A stretch of DNA of 64,000 nucleotides, from positions 108,256 through 172,255 of the forward strand of contig DATLKN010000045.1 in the NCBI GenBank assembly GCA_035538335.1, in the 5' to 3' direction. The first letter of the stretch is position 1, and each line of letters begins with the position of its first letter. The notes beneath the pieces are model-generated. The model saw only the letters and a list, made by a program, of their open reading frames with translations. It was not told where the DNA came from and did no database searches. The translations under genes and the position numbers were made by a program. The DNA is from AP-15 sp035538335 (GTDB lineage: Bacteria > Pseudomonadota > Alphaproteobacteria > ATCC43930 > CGMCC-115725). Positions 55,215 through 63,366 of the stretch are shown here, in pieces.

Positions 55215-55457
55215 TCACCGCGGCTCGTGCATTTCGTCGCGGGTAAAGGCTCTGCCGCCGAGCGACAACCCCTCCCGCATCAGCGCGACCGCCCGGCCGA
55301 TGGCGCGGTCGCGATCAGGCGCAGTCGCGGCGCGATATGGCGCCAGAACTGCGACGGGGCGGCCGCGCCGCGTGATGAGCACCGCCTCGCCGTCTTCCGC
55401 CTCTTTGAGGATCTGCGAGAAGCCTTGGTTGGCCTCCCGAGCGGTAATCGACCGCAT
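55215..55457 (-). CDS. orphan Phd/YefM-type antitoxin
   Basis: A protein of 80 residues: SITAREANQGFSQILKEAED then AVLITRRGRPVAVLAPY is the Phd/YefM fold, and the tail SLGGRAFTRDEMHEPR would bind a toxin. The overlapping frame that follows on the minus strand (GTG at the stop) does not encode a PIN or RelE protein and runs into a family A repeat, so the toxin is missing. Confidence 0.85.
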   Translation of the reverse strand: MRSITAREANQGFSQILKEAEDGEAVLITRRGRPVAVLAPYRAATAPDRDRAIGRAVALMREGLSLGGRAFTRDEMHEPR

Positions 55458-55695
55458 CGCCTGCTCCGTTGTAGTTTATGGCACTACATATAACTCGTCC
55501 TGAGCCCTCGATAAAAGCCTCCCGCGGCATCAGGGACGGTCATTCGCCCTCGGCGCCTCGCCAACACAAAAATCGCCATAATCGCGTTGTATGGTGCAGC
55601 TCGTCGGCCGGGTAGCGACGGGACGGCAGGGAATAAGCTTCGCTGTAGATTCCTTGCAGAAAACAGCGAGAACAGCGGGGCGCGAGAGGACGCTT

Positions 55696-56898
55696 TCAGA
55701 TCACGCCCGCCGCTTCGAGTTCGGCGATCTCGGCCTTCGACAGCCCGAGCCAGCCGCCGTAGATCTTGCGGTTGTGCTGGCCGATCCTCGGGGCGGGCTC
55801 GGTCGGCACCTTGTCGGTGCCGTGCAGGCGCAACGGCGTCGTCGGCACGACGATCGGCCCGAGTTCGGGGTGCTCGATATGCTCCAGCATGCCGCGCTCG
55901 TGCATGTGCGGGTCGTGCATGATTTCGGCCGGGTTGCGCACCGGCGCGCAGGGGATGCGGTGTTCCTTGGCGCGCGCGAAGACCGCCATCTTCGGCAGGC
56001 TGCGCGTCCAGGCTTCGACGAGGCGGTCCACCTCCTCGAGATGGGCGACGCGCGCCGCGTTCGTCTCGAAGCGCGGGTCGTCGAGCAGCTCCTCCCGGCC
56101 CATCGCGCGCAGCAAATTCTGCCAATGCGCTTCCGTCACGACATGGATCGCGACGTGCCCGTCATTGGTCTCGAACACATTGTAGGGCGCGCTGTTGAGG
56201 CCGGATTGCCGGTTGCCGGTGCGCGGCGGGATCTTTCCGGTGCGCCAGTAATAGTCGAGGCTCGAGGCGAGGGTCGGATAGACCGCCTCCTGCATCGAGA
56301 TCTCGACGAGCCGGCCTATCCCGCTCCGCTCGCGGTCGAAAAGGGCGGTCACGATCCCGGCATAGAGGTGGATGCCGCCCATGAAATCGACGACGGTCGG
56401 GCCGGCCTTGACCGGCGGCCCGTCGGGAAAGCCGGTGACGCTCATGATCCCCGAAGCGGCCTGGATCGTCATGTCCATCGCGAGATTGTCGCGGTCGGGC
56501 CCGGAAATCCCGAAGCCGGTGCCGGTCGCGTATATGAGGCGCGGGTTTATCTCGTGCAGGACGCTCCAGCCGACCCCCAATCCGTCCATCGTGCCGGGCG
56601 CGAAATTCTCGAGCAGCACGTCGGCCCGCCGCGCCATCGCGAACAGGAGCTCGCGGCCGCGCGCATCCTTCAGGTTGAGCGTGACGGCATGCTTGTTCGA
56701 GTTGAGCATCGCGAAGGGCAGGGTTGCGCTCTTCCCCGGCGCGGCGCGGCGGCGGCCGGGCTCGCCCGATTTGGGCTCGATCTTGATGACGAAGGCGCCG
56801 GCCTTGGCGAGCAAGAGGCTCGCATAGGGGCCCTGAAAAATCTGCCCGAAATCGATGACCGTGATGCCGGCAAGCGGCCGGGTTGCTCTTTCGGGCAT
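55696..56898 (-). CDS. CaiB/BaiF-family CoA transferase
   Basis: A family III CoA-transferase of 400 residues. The N-terminal GITVIDFGQIFQGPYASLLL, the helix VLLENFAPGTMDGLG and the region with the catalytic aspartate (AMDMTIQAASGIMSVTG) are all present. It moves CoA between carboxylic acids. ATG 56898 (MPERATRPLAG) was preferred over an upstream start at 56961 by family alignment. It is divergent from the amidohydrolase gene. The 238-bp gap downstream to the antitoxin contains nothing I can identify. Confidence 0.93.
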   Translation of the reverse strand: MPERATRPLAGITVIDFGQIFQGPYASLLLAKAGAFVIKIEPKSGEPGRRRAAPGKSATLPFAMLNSNKHAVTLNLKDARGRELLFAMARRADVLLENFAPGTMDGLGVGWSVLHEINPRLIYATGTGFGISGPDRDNLAMDMTIQAASGIMSVTGFPDGPPVKAGPTVVDFMGGIHLYAGIVTALFDRERSGIGRLVEISMQEAVYPTLASSLDYYWRTGKIPPRTGNRQSGLNSAPYNVFETNDGHVAIHVVTEAHWQNLLRAMGREELLDDPRFETNAARVAHLEEVDRLVEAWTRSLPKMAVFARAKEHRIPCAPVRNPAEIMHDPHMHERGMLEHIEHPELGPIVVPTTPLRLHGTDKVPTEPAPRIGQHNRKIYGGWLGLSKAEIAELEAAGVI

Positions 56899-57005
56899 CG
56901 CGCTGTCGCATGTCCTCTCTTGCCGGCGGCGATTGTTGCCCGGCATTGCCGCGGCGCGCAAGCCGGCCCTATTGTTACGGGAACGCGGGCGCGACGGAGG
57001 GAAGG

Positions 57006-58145
57006 ATGAAATACGAGGTCATCTCGGCCGATTGCCACGTCGATCTGATCTGGCTCGATCCCGAGCTCTTCGTCAAAAATGCGCGCGCCGAATTCAAGGA
57101 CCGCATGCCCTATGTGACCGACGGCCCCAAGGGCCCGGTCTGGGTGACGAAGGCGGGGGCGCAGTTCGGCTTGATGAACGGCATGGGCTCGGTCGGGCGG
57201 GAGTACGTGCCGGGCCAGATCCACCGCTCCGACCGCATGGCCTCGACCGGGCTCTACGACGACGGCAAGCGCGGCATCCGGCGCCTCACCGACCCCGATC
57301 TGCGCCTCAAGGACCAGGACCGCGACGGCGTCCAGGCGGAGGTGCTCTACGGCATCCTCGGCGCCGCGATGCGCATCAACGACAACGAGGCGGCCGGCGA
57401 GATGCTGCGCATCTACAACGACTGGCTCGCCGATTTCTGCTCGCGCCATCCCGAGCGCTATGCCGGGCTCGCCTCGGTGCCGAACCACGACACCGAGGCG
57501 GCGGTCGGCGAGATCGAGCGGGTGGCGCGGCGCGGCCACGTGCGCGGCCTCGAAATCGCCCGCCAGCACGACATGAAGGCGCTGTGGGACCCGTGGTGGG
57601 AGCCGGTCTGGGCGGCGGTCGCGGCGAGCGGCCTGCCGCTCCATTTCCACACGATCGGCGGGCCGGGGCGCGATTTCTCGCAGCTGACGGGCAAGGTGCT
57701 GCTCGCCGCGCGGGCCGCCAGCATCACCAGCTTCCAGATGCACATGGCCGACGTCCTGATGTCGGTCATCTTCGCCGGCGTCCTCGAGCGCCACCCCAAC
57801 ATGAAGCTCGTCATCGGCGAAGCCGGCACGGGCTGGATCCCCTACATCCTCGACCGCATGGACGCCGAGTGGGAGGACCAGTTCCAGGGCCTCGACCTCA
57901 AGATGAAGCCGAGCCGATACTGGTACCGCCAGTGCTACGCGACCTATCAGAGCGATCCCGTAGGCGTGAAGCTCATCGACGAACTGGGCGCCGACAACAT
58001 CATGTGGGGCTCCGACTTCCCGCATCCCGACGGGGTGTGGCCGGATTCGCAGGAATACATCCGCCGCGAACTCGGCCATCTGCCGGCAGCGACCCGCAAA
58101 AAGATCGTCTGCGACAACGCCGCGAAACTGTACGGTTTCGTCTAG
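57006..58145 (+). CDS. amidohydrolase 2-family protein (ACMSD-like metal-dependent hydrolase)
   Basis: A protein of 379 residues. The metal-binding start VISADCHVDLIW (D-x-H variant of HxH), the middle histidine in LPLHFHTIGG, and the final aspartate in IMWGSDFPHPDGVWP mark the amidohydrolase 2 (PF04909-type) family, which includes decarboxylases of aromatic acids. A GGAGGGAAGG stretch precedes ATG 57006. It may act in the same route as the divergent CoA-transferase. Confidence 0.92.
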   Translation: MKYEVISADCHVDLIWLDPELFVKNARAEFKDRMPYVTDGPKGPVWVTKAGAQFGLMNGMGSVGREYVPGQIHRSDRMASTGLYDDGKRGIRRLTDPDLRLKDQDRDGVQAEVLYGILGAAMRINDNEAAGEMLRIYNDWLADFCSRHPERYAGLASVPNHDTEAAVGEIERVARRGHVRGLEIARQHDMKALWDPWWEPVWAAVAASGLPLHFHTIGGPGRDFSQLTGKVLLAARAASITSFQMHMADVLMSVIFAGVLERHPNMKLVIGEAGTGWIPYILDRMDAEWEDQFQGLDLKMKPSRYWYRQCYATYQSDPVGVKLIDELGADNIMWGSDFPHPDGVWPDSQEYIRRELGHLPAATRKKIVCDNAAKLYGFV

Positions 58146-58152
58146 TTTTTTT

Positions 58153-58250
58153 CGTCGTCCCGGCGAAGGCCGGGACCCAGGGCCACCGTGGATACCAGCC
58201 GGAGTTTGTCCTCGGGCGCGCGCAGCGCGGACCCGTGGGCCGGTATGACG
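58153..58250. repeat. composite family A repeat
   Basis: GTCGTCCCGGCGAAGGCCGG GACCC, then GTGGATACCAGCCGGAGTTT GTCCTCGG and CGCGGACCCGTGGGCCGGTA TGACG. The second part matches the interior of the 125-bp tandem unit at 27382. Confidence 0.83.
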
Positions 58251-58262
58251 CTTGCGGGCGGG

Positions 58263-59018
58263 TCAGAGTGCCGAAAGAAACTCTCCGACCGCGAGGTTGA
58301 AGGCTTCGGGCTGGTCGAGATTGGCGGTATGGCCCGCCGCCGGGATCACGGCCTTGTGTGCGCCGGGGATCTTGGCCGCCATGTAATCGGCGGGTGCGAT
58401 GAAATTGCGGTCGTCGGCGCCGACGAGGACGAGGGTCGGCACTTTTATTGTGGGGAGGCTATCGATGATGCGGCCGTCCTGTTGCGCCAGCATGCCGCGC
58501 GCCGCATGTGCGAGGCCGCGGCCCGAACGGTGCCGTCCGACGCGCGGATCGTCCGCGCGCCCGAGAATGGCGAGGCCGCGTGCTTCGAGGTCGCGGGCGC
58601 GGGCTTCGGCGCGTTTGTTCCATTGCGCGCGCGCCTCGGGGTTGCGGTAGCCGGGCCCGGTGTCGAACAGCATCAGCGCCGCGACCATCTCGGGATGCGC
58701 CAGATGAAAGGCGAGCGACATGTAGCCGCCGAGCGACAGCCCGCCGATGATCGCCCGAGCGATGCCGAGATGCCGCAACAGCGCCGCCATGTCGGCAACC
58801 GTCGCCGCGGTGCTGTAGAGCCCCGGGTCGTCGGGGTCGCCCGACTGCCCGTGCCCGCGCATGTCCCACAGGATGAGGCGCCAGCGGTCGGCGAACGCCG
58901 CGACCTGCCCGTCCCACATATGGCAGGTGGCGCTGTAGCCGTGCGAGAGAAGGATCGGCGGGCCCGCCCCATGCTCCTCGTAATGGATCGCGACGCCGCC
59001 GCGATCGAGAAACGGCAT
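58263..59018 (-). CDS. alpha/beta hydrolase
   Basis: A protein of 251 residues with the alpha/beta fold: LLSHGYSATCHMW oxyanion region, nucleophile GXSXG in IIGGLSLGGYMSLAFH, an aspartate in LVLVGADDRNF and histidine in PAAGHTANLDQPEAF. It resembles 3-oxoadipate enol-lactonase-like hydrolases; substrate not assignable. It is convergent with the amidohydrolase. Confidence 0.92.
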   Translation of the reverse strand: MPFLDRGGVAIHYEEHGAGPPILLSHGYSATCHMWDGQVAAFADRWRLILWDMRGHGQSGDPDDPGLYSTAATVADMAALLRHLGIARAIIGGLSLGGYMSLAFHLAHPEMVAALMLFDTGPGYRNPEARAQWNKRAEARARDLEARGLAILGRADDPRVGRHRSGRGLAHAARGMLAQQDGRIIDSLPTIKVPTLVLVGADDRNFIAPADYMAAKIPGAHKAVIPAAGHTANLDQPEAFNLAVGEFLSAL

Positions 59019-59050
59019 GGCCCGCCCTCCTGTTCTGCGCCCCGGTCGCC

Positions 59051-59158
59051 GCGGGATTGCTTCGTCGCTCCGCGCCTCGCGCCCCCTCCCATTCCCTCCC
59101 CCGCAAGCGGGGGAGGGTTAGGGTGGGGGTGATTACGAGCGCAGCGAAGCAATCCCGC
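59051..59158. repeat. nested repeats: family B unit inside a family C unit
   Basis: Family C arms GGGATTGCTTCGTCGCTCCG (59053 on) and GAGCGCAGCGAAGCAATCCC (to 59156) pair, and a complete family B palindrome (CCCTCCCCCGC-AA-GCGGGGGAGGG, 59094-59117, with its usual flanks) lies between them. Confidence 0.87.
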
Positions 59159-59171
59159 CCACTTGCGTCCG

Positions 59172-59792
59172 CTAATGCAGCGGCGAGAAGCTGGCCGGCA
59201 CGACCAGCATGTTCTCCTGCTTCAACAGCACGCCGGGGGTGCCGCCGGGCGGCGGCCAGATGCCGCGCTTGCGCGCCTCGTCGCGAATGCTGAAGCGCTC
59301 GGCGGCGTCCTTGTAGGCCCAGATGTGGCACCATTTGTTGAGCCCGCCCAATTCGGAATACCACGCCCCGGCCAAGGGCGAGAGCTTGGTGCGCGCATCG
59401 ATCGCCTTCGACCAGCGCTCGATCACCTCGGGGATCGCGCCGGGCTTGAAGGTGTACATGCGGATCTCGTAGATGCCGCCCAGCTTGCGCGGTTCGAGCG
59501 CCGGCGAAAACGGCGCCGGCAGAAAGATCTCGCTCGTCTGGTCGACGACGAATTCGCGTACGTTCGGCGGCCAGCCTTCGAGTTTTGTCGCCGCCGCGCG
59601 CTGCCGGGTGCGCGCGTCGAGGCTGTCATAGGGCCAGACATGGATGACCCGGTTCAACGGCCCCACCTCGGTGTGCCAGAAGGCGGCGAGCGGCGACACT
59701 TTCTGGCGCACCGGCAGCGCTTGTCCGAAGCGCTCCTCGAACGTCGCAATGGAGCCGGGGTTGAGCGTGTAGGTGCGCATCTCGATGATCAT
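59172..59792 (-). CDS. NIPSNAP family protein, two domains
   Basis: A protein of 206 residues made of two NIPSNAP (ferredoxin-like alpha+beta) modules: MIIEMRTYTLNPGSIATFEE onward and, from about residue 108, YEIRMYTFKPGAIPEVIERW. Each contains the HVWPYDSL / HIWAYKDA strand. Bacterial function is unknown; it often sits next to aromatic or CoA metabolism genes. It follows the PLP enzyme gene by 33 bp on the same strand. Confidence 0.9.
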   Translation of the reverse strand: MIIEMRTYTLNPGSIATFEERFGQALPVRQKVSPLAAFWHTEVGPLNRVIHVWPYDSLDARTRQRAAATKLEGWPPNVREFVVDQTSEIFLPAPFSPALEPRKLGGIYEIRMYTFKPGAIPEVIERWSKAIDARTKLSPLAGAWYSELGGLNKWCHIWAYKDAAERFSIRDEARKRGIWPPPGGTPGVLLKQENMLVVPASFSPLH

Positions 59793-59825
59793 TCTCGTTC
59801 CTCCCTCGATGGAAATCGGCTGACG

Positions 59826-60971
59826 CTAGCGCGTCCCGAGCGCCCGGTCGAGATCGGCGATCAAATCCTGCGGATCTTCGATGCCGACCGAGAGGCGCAA
59901 CAGGTCGGGCGGCGCCGGGCTGTCCCTGCCCTCGATCGAGGCGCGATGCTCGACGAGGCTTTCGACGCCGCCCAAGGAGGTCGCCCGCTTCCACAATTCG
60001 ACCCGCGCCGCCGCCCCGACCGCCGCCGCTTCGCCGCCCTTGACCCGGATGCTGAGCATGCCGCCGAAGCCGCCCTGCATCTGCCGCGCCGCGACGGCAT
60101 GCCCGGGAAAATCAGAGAGGCCCGGATAGAGCACCGCCGCGATGCGCGGGTCGGCCGCAAAATGCTCGGCGATTTGCTGCGCCGAGTGCGAGGCGCGCTT
60201 GACCCGGAGGTACAGCGTGCGCATGCCGCGCAGCAGCAGAAAAGCCTCGAAGCTGCCGAGGATCGCGCCGCCGCCGCTGCGCTCGACGACGATCCGCTCC
60301 CACATCGCATCCTTTTTCGCCGTCGTCAGCGTGCCGGCGATGACGTCGCTGTGGCCGTTCAGATACTTCGTCGCGGAATGCATGACGATGTCGGCGCCGT
60401 GCTCGATCGGACGCGAGAGGACGGGTGTCGCGACGGTGCTGTCGACGGCGAGGGCAGCGCCCGCCCGGTGCGCGATCTCGGCGGCGCCGGCGATGTCGGT
60501 TATCGACCACAGCGGGTTGGCCGGCGTCTCGATCCACAGCAGGCGCGTCGGCGCTTCGGCGACGGTGCGCGCGATGGCGTCGAGCGAGGTTGCGTCGACG
60601 AAGTCGATCCGGCGCCGGGTGGCGGCGGCAAAACGGGTGAGCCAGGCGCGCAGACCCCAATACATGACACGCGGCGCGACCGCGCGGGCGCCCGCCTCCA
60701 GGCTCGAAAACACCGCCGCCGCGGCCGCCATGCCGGAGGAAAAGACGAGCGAGGCCGCGCCGCCTTCGAGGGCGCTGAGCAATGCCTCCGGCTGGTCGAA
60801 GCCGGGGTTGTCGGCGCGGCCGTAGCTGCGTCCCCGGCGGTACTGGTTGTCGGGGTCGCGCAAAAACGTCGTCGCCGGCTGGATCGGCAGGACGACCGCC
60901 CCCGTCGCCTCGTCGATCGCCCCCATAGCCTGGGCGGCGAGCGTTGCCGGGTGCAGGTTTGCGCGCATCAT
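59826..60971 (-). CDS. Cys/Met metabolism PLP-dependent enzyme (cystathionine gamma-synthase/beta-lyase-like)
   Basis: A protein of 381 residues. The PLP lysine is in MHSATKYLNGHSDVIAGTL, and the phosphate-binding and active-site regions include LVFSSGMAAAAAVFSSLEAG and LLWIETPANPLW. It is a trans-sulfuration family enzyme; synthase, lyase and methionine gamma-lyase cannot be told apart by eye. It overlaps the Nudix gene by 4 bp. Confidence 0.92.
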   Translation of the reverse strand: MMRANLHPATLAAQAMGAIDEATGAVVLPIQPATTFLRDPDNQYRRGRSYGRADNPGFDQPEALLSALEGGAASLVFSSGMAAAAAVFSSLEAGARAVAPRVMYWGLRAWLTRFAAATRRRIDFVDATSLDAIARTVAEAPTRLLWIETPANPLWSITDIAGAAEIAHRAGAALAVDSTVATPVLSRPIEHGADIVMHSATKYLNGHSDVIAGTLTTAKKDAMWERIVVERSGGGAILGSFEAFLLLRGMRTLYLRVKRASHSAQQIAEHFAADPRIAAVLYPGLSDFPGHAVAARQMQGGFGGMLSIRVKGGEAAAVGAAARVELWKRATSLGGVESLVEHRASIEGRDSPAPPDLLRLSVGIEDPQDLIADLDRALGTR

Positions 60972-61495
60972 CGGGCATCCTCGCTCGTTGCCACAAGTTT
61001 CTCGCGGCCCCGCAGATATCGGCGCACCAGTGGCGTCAGCGCGACCCGCGGCCGCTCGAAGCGATCGAAATACCGCGCCGCGACGATCTCGCGGCGATCG
61101 ACACTCGGCGCGACGCCGGGGCCGAGTTCGGATTCATAGAGATGCACGCGGTCGTGGCGATGCTCGAAATAATTTTCGATGACGAGCGGCGGCTTCAGGC
61201 GCTCCGGTGCGAGGGCGATGCCGACTTCCTCCTGCGCCTCGCGCAACGCCGCGGTCAGCGGGCTCTCGCCGGTGCGCACGCCGCCGCCCGGCAGTTCCCA
61301 GCGGCGGCGGTAGGAGGTTCGCACGAGCAGCAGGCTGTCGCCGTTCCACAACGCGACCGCGGCGCCCGACGCGCGCGGCCGGCGCAGCCACCACCACACG
61401 CGAAGCGCCGCGAAGGCGGCGCGGTAGCCGACCCGGCAGCAGAGATCGGTCAGCGATTGACCGAAATCCCGCCGCTCGCTATCGGATCGCCCCAT
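60968..61495 (-). CDS. Nudix hydrolase
   Basis: A protein of 175 residues. The Nudix box is complete: GGGVRTGESPLTAALREAQEEVG. It hydrolyses nucleoside diphosphates linked to another group; substrate unknown. ATG 61495 (MGRSDSERRDFG) was chosen over 61528; the 5' end abuts the divergent DUF192 gene, so the promoters must overlap. It is translationally coupled to the PLP enzyme gene. Confidence 0.92.
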   Translation of the reverse strand: MGRSDSERRDFGQSLTDLCCRVGYRAAFAALRVWWWLRRPRASGAAVALWNGDSLLLVRTSYRRRWELPGGGVRTGESPLTAALREAQEEVGIALAPERLKPPLVIENYFEHRHDRVHLYESELGPGVAPSVDRREIVAARYFDRFERPRVALTPLVRRYLRGREKLVATSEDAR

Positions 61496-61559
61496 GACCC
61501 AACCAAGTTTGCCCTCGCGGCCCCACATCTACCGCCTTTTCCCCATTCGCGGAATCCGC

Positions 61560-62033
61560 ATGATGCTGCGCCCGTTCCTTCTTGTCGTTGTCGCCGCCGG
61601 GGCGATCGCGCTGGCCGGCTGCCCGGCCGGCGCGCAGCTGCAGCATTTCGCCAAATCGAGCCTCGTGATCCACAGCGCGCAGGGCCCGCGCCGCTTCGAC
61701 ATCGAGATCGCCGAAACCGAGCCGCAGATGGAGCAGGGTCTGATGTACCGGCACCGGCTCGCGCCCGACGCCGGCATGCTGTTCATCTACAAGCAGCCGA
61801 CTGTGGCGATGTTCTGGATGAAGAACACGCTGATCCCGCTCGACATGCTGTTCGTCGATGCGCACGGCCGGATCGTCAACATCCATACCAATGCGGTGCC
61901 GGAATCGCTCGCCATCATCCGCGCGCACGCTCCGGTGCGCGCCGTCATCGAGTTGAATGGCGGCGCCGCGGCGCTGTTCGGGATCAAGCCTGGCGACGAG
62001 GTCGTCTATCCGCTGTTCGGCAATACGCGCTAG
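61560..62033 (+). CDS. DUF192 family exported protein
   Basis: A protein of 157 residues with a signal peptide and a lipobox-like IALAGC, so it may be a lipoprotein. The DUF192 core contains EPQMEQGLMYRHRLAPDAGM, VAMFWMKNTLIPLDMLFVD and AVIELNGGAAALFGIKPGD. Function is unknown for the family. Two adjacent ATGs (61560, 61563) could start it; an ATG at 61494 would add a hydrophilic leader before the signal peptide and is less likely. Confidence 0.9.
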   Translation: MMLRPFLLVVVAAGAIALAGCPAGAQLQHFAKSSLVIHSAQGPRRFDIEIAETEPQMEQGLMYRHRLAPDAGMLFIYKQPTVAMFWMKNTLIPLDMLFVDAHGRIVNIHTNAVPESLAIIRAHAPVRAVIELNGGAAALFGIKPGDEVVYPLFGNTR

Positions 62034-62077
62034 GAGGGCACGGGCACCAGGCCACGCCGAAGCAGCCCCCGCGGACG

Positions 62078-62971
62078 CTATTCTCCCCGGAAGAACGGGC
62101 CGACCAATTCGAGAAACGCGTCGAGGCGGTCGTGGTGCACCCAGTGCCCGGCGCTCTCGAAAGTGACGACGCGGGCGGTGCGAAAATGCTGGGCGCGGCC
62201 GTCTTCGCCGGGGTTGGAGGCCCAGCTCTCGCGGCCGTAGACGAGCAAGGTCGGGCACAAAATCGCGCCCCACAATTGCTCGACCTCGGTGGCGGTCATG
62301 TCGTAGGGCGGCTCGGCGCGCACGTAATTGTCGAATTTCCAGCTGTAGGTGCCGTCCTCGTTCTGGTTGACGCCCTGCTGCGTCAGGTGCCGCGCCTGCT
62401 CGGCCGAGAGGTGGCGGTTCGCCTCCTGCATGCGGCGGAAGGCGTCCTCGATCGTCGGGTAGCGGCGAGGCAGCCGCCCGGAGAGGGTGCGCTGCTCGGC
62501 GATCCAGGCGCGCATGCGCTCGGCGATCGGCTGCTTCGCCCGCTCGGCGCGGCGCCTGGGAGAGGCGCCGAGGCCTTCGATCGCGACGAGCCGGCGCACG
62601 TTCTCGGGATAGATCCCGGCATAGCGCAGCGCGATCATGCCGCCCAAGGAATGGGCGAGGATGCTCACCGGCGCCAATTCCTGCTGATGAATCAGCTGCG
62701 CCAGGTCGTAGACATAGCCGGCGATCGAATAATTGCCGTCGGGCGACCACTGGCTGTCGCCGTGGCCGCGCAGATCCGGCGCCAATATGTGCCAGTCGCG
62801 GCGCAAGGCGGCGGCGACCCAGTCCCAGTTGCGGCAATGGTCGCGCCCGCCGTGCAGCAGCAGCAAGGGCGGCGCTTCGGGATTGCCCCAATCGACGTAA
62901 TGCAGGCGCAGGCGCTGCGAGAAATAGATCCGCGAGGTCGGGCCGGAGCTGTCGAGAAAGGTCGCCGGCAT
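62078..62971 (-). CDS. alpha/beta hydrolase
   Basis: A protein of 297 residues: LLLLHGGRDHCRNWDWV oxyanion region, nucleophile elbow ILAHSLGGMIALRY, acid residue region TLLVYGRESW and catalytic histidine in VVTFESAGHWVHHDR. Substrate unknown. ATG 62971 has an AAGG site; an upstream frame to 63034 lies in the structured region. It is convergent with DUF192 and sits just downstream of the terminator of a candidate RNA gene. Confidence 0.91.
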   Translation of the reverse strand: MPATFLDSSGPTSRIYFSQRLRLHYVDWGNPEAPPLLLLHGGRDHCRNWDWVAAALRRDWHILAPDLRGHGDSQWSPDGNYSIAGYVYDLAQLIHQQELAPVSILAHSLGGMIALRYAGIYPENVRRLVAIEGLGASPRRRAERAKQPIAERMRAWIAEQRTLSGRLPRRYPTIEDAFRRMQEANRHLSAEQARHLTQQGVNQNEDGTYSWKFDNYVRAEPPYDMTATEVEQLWGAILCPTLLVYGRESWASNPGEDGRAQHFRTARVVTFESAGHWVHHDRLDAFLELVGPFFRGE

Positions 62972-63029
62972 GTCGCCTTTTCCGGTGCGGTGTGGCCGAG
63001 GCGCGACCCTAGTACCGGCAGGCGCCTGA

Positions 63030-63216
63030 ATCAAAGACCCCCGCGTGCCAAGGCATCGGACGGGGGTCGCTGTTTTGCGAAGCCGAACTTCGCACTCGGA
63101 CCTAAGGGCCGAGTTGTCTCTCGGGCTTTCCGCTCGGTTGCCGATGCCGAGGGGTCGGCAACTTGCACGTCCCGGGTGGCGTCATGTCGCTTCAACACCC
63201 TCCTCGCAAGTTAACG
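63030..63216 (-). ncRNA. candidate structured RNA (or small-protein gene) with own promoter and terminator
   Basis: Read on the minus strand, the gap upstream of the hydrolase folds into successive hairpins: 63137-63144/63155-63162 (8 bp), 63094-63099/63109-63114 (6 bp), 63076-63082/63088-63094 (7 bp, TTCGG loop) and a terminator 63036-63043/63061-63068 with an inner TGCC/GGCA stem, followed by TTTGATT. A promoter is visible upstream. A 55-codon frame (GTG 63198 to TGA 63031, with GAGGAGG in front) crosses it, but its third-position GC is only about 64%, well below the neighbouring genes, so RNA seems more likely than protein. I do not recognise the family; 6S RNA, SRP RNA and tmRNA hallmarks are absent. 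Confidence 0.6.
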
Positions 63217-63217
63217 A

Positions 63218-63254
63218 CACTAATGATAGTGGGCCCGCCGTGCACGAGCGTCAA
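63218..63254 (-). promoter_or_regulatory. promoter with overlapping dyad for the candidate RNA
   Basis: On the minus strand TTGACG (63249-63254) is followed 17 bp later by CACTAT or 20 bp later by TATCAT. The dyad CACTA-TCAT-TAGTG (63218-63231) overlaps the -10 region and start point and could bind a repressor. Confidence 0.5.
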
Positions 63255-63366
63255 GAGCGGAATCGGCGGCCGAAGCGAGTCGGGCCGGCGCTTTCCCTTT
63301 GGCATCGCGATATCCATCTAAGGGAAACGGCAGCATCCCTTGGGAGGCAAGACAAAGGGCGGAGGC

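Noticed and set aside
63031..63198. 55-codon minus-strand frame starting GTG with GAGGAGG upstream
   Set aside because: Kept only as an alternative reading of the structured RNA: the ribosome site touches the GTG with almost no spacing, and third-position GC is far below that of neighbouring genes.
60944..63214. Long plus-strand frame across the PLP, Nudix, DUF192 and hydrolase region
   Set aside because: It is antisense or out of frame to four recognisable genes and ends in the structured RNA region; no protein family features.
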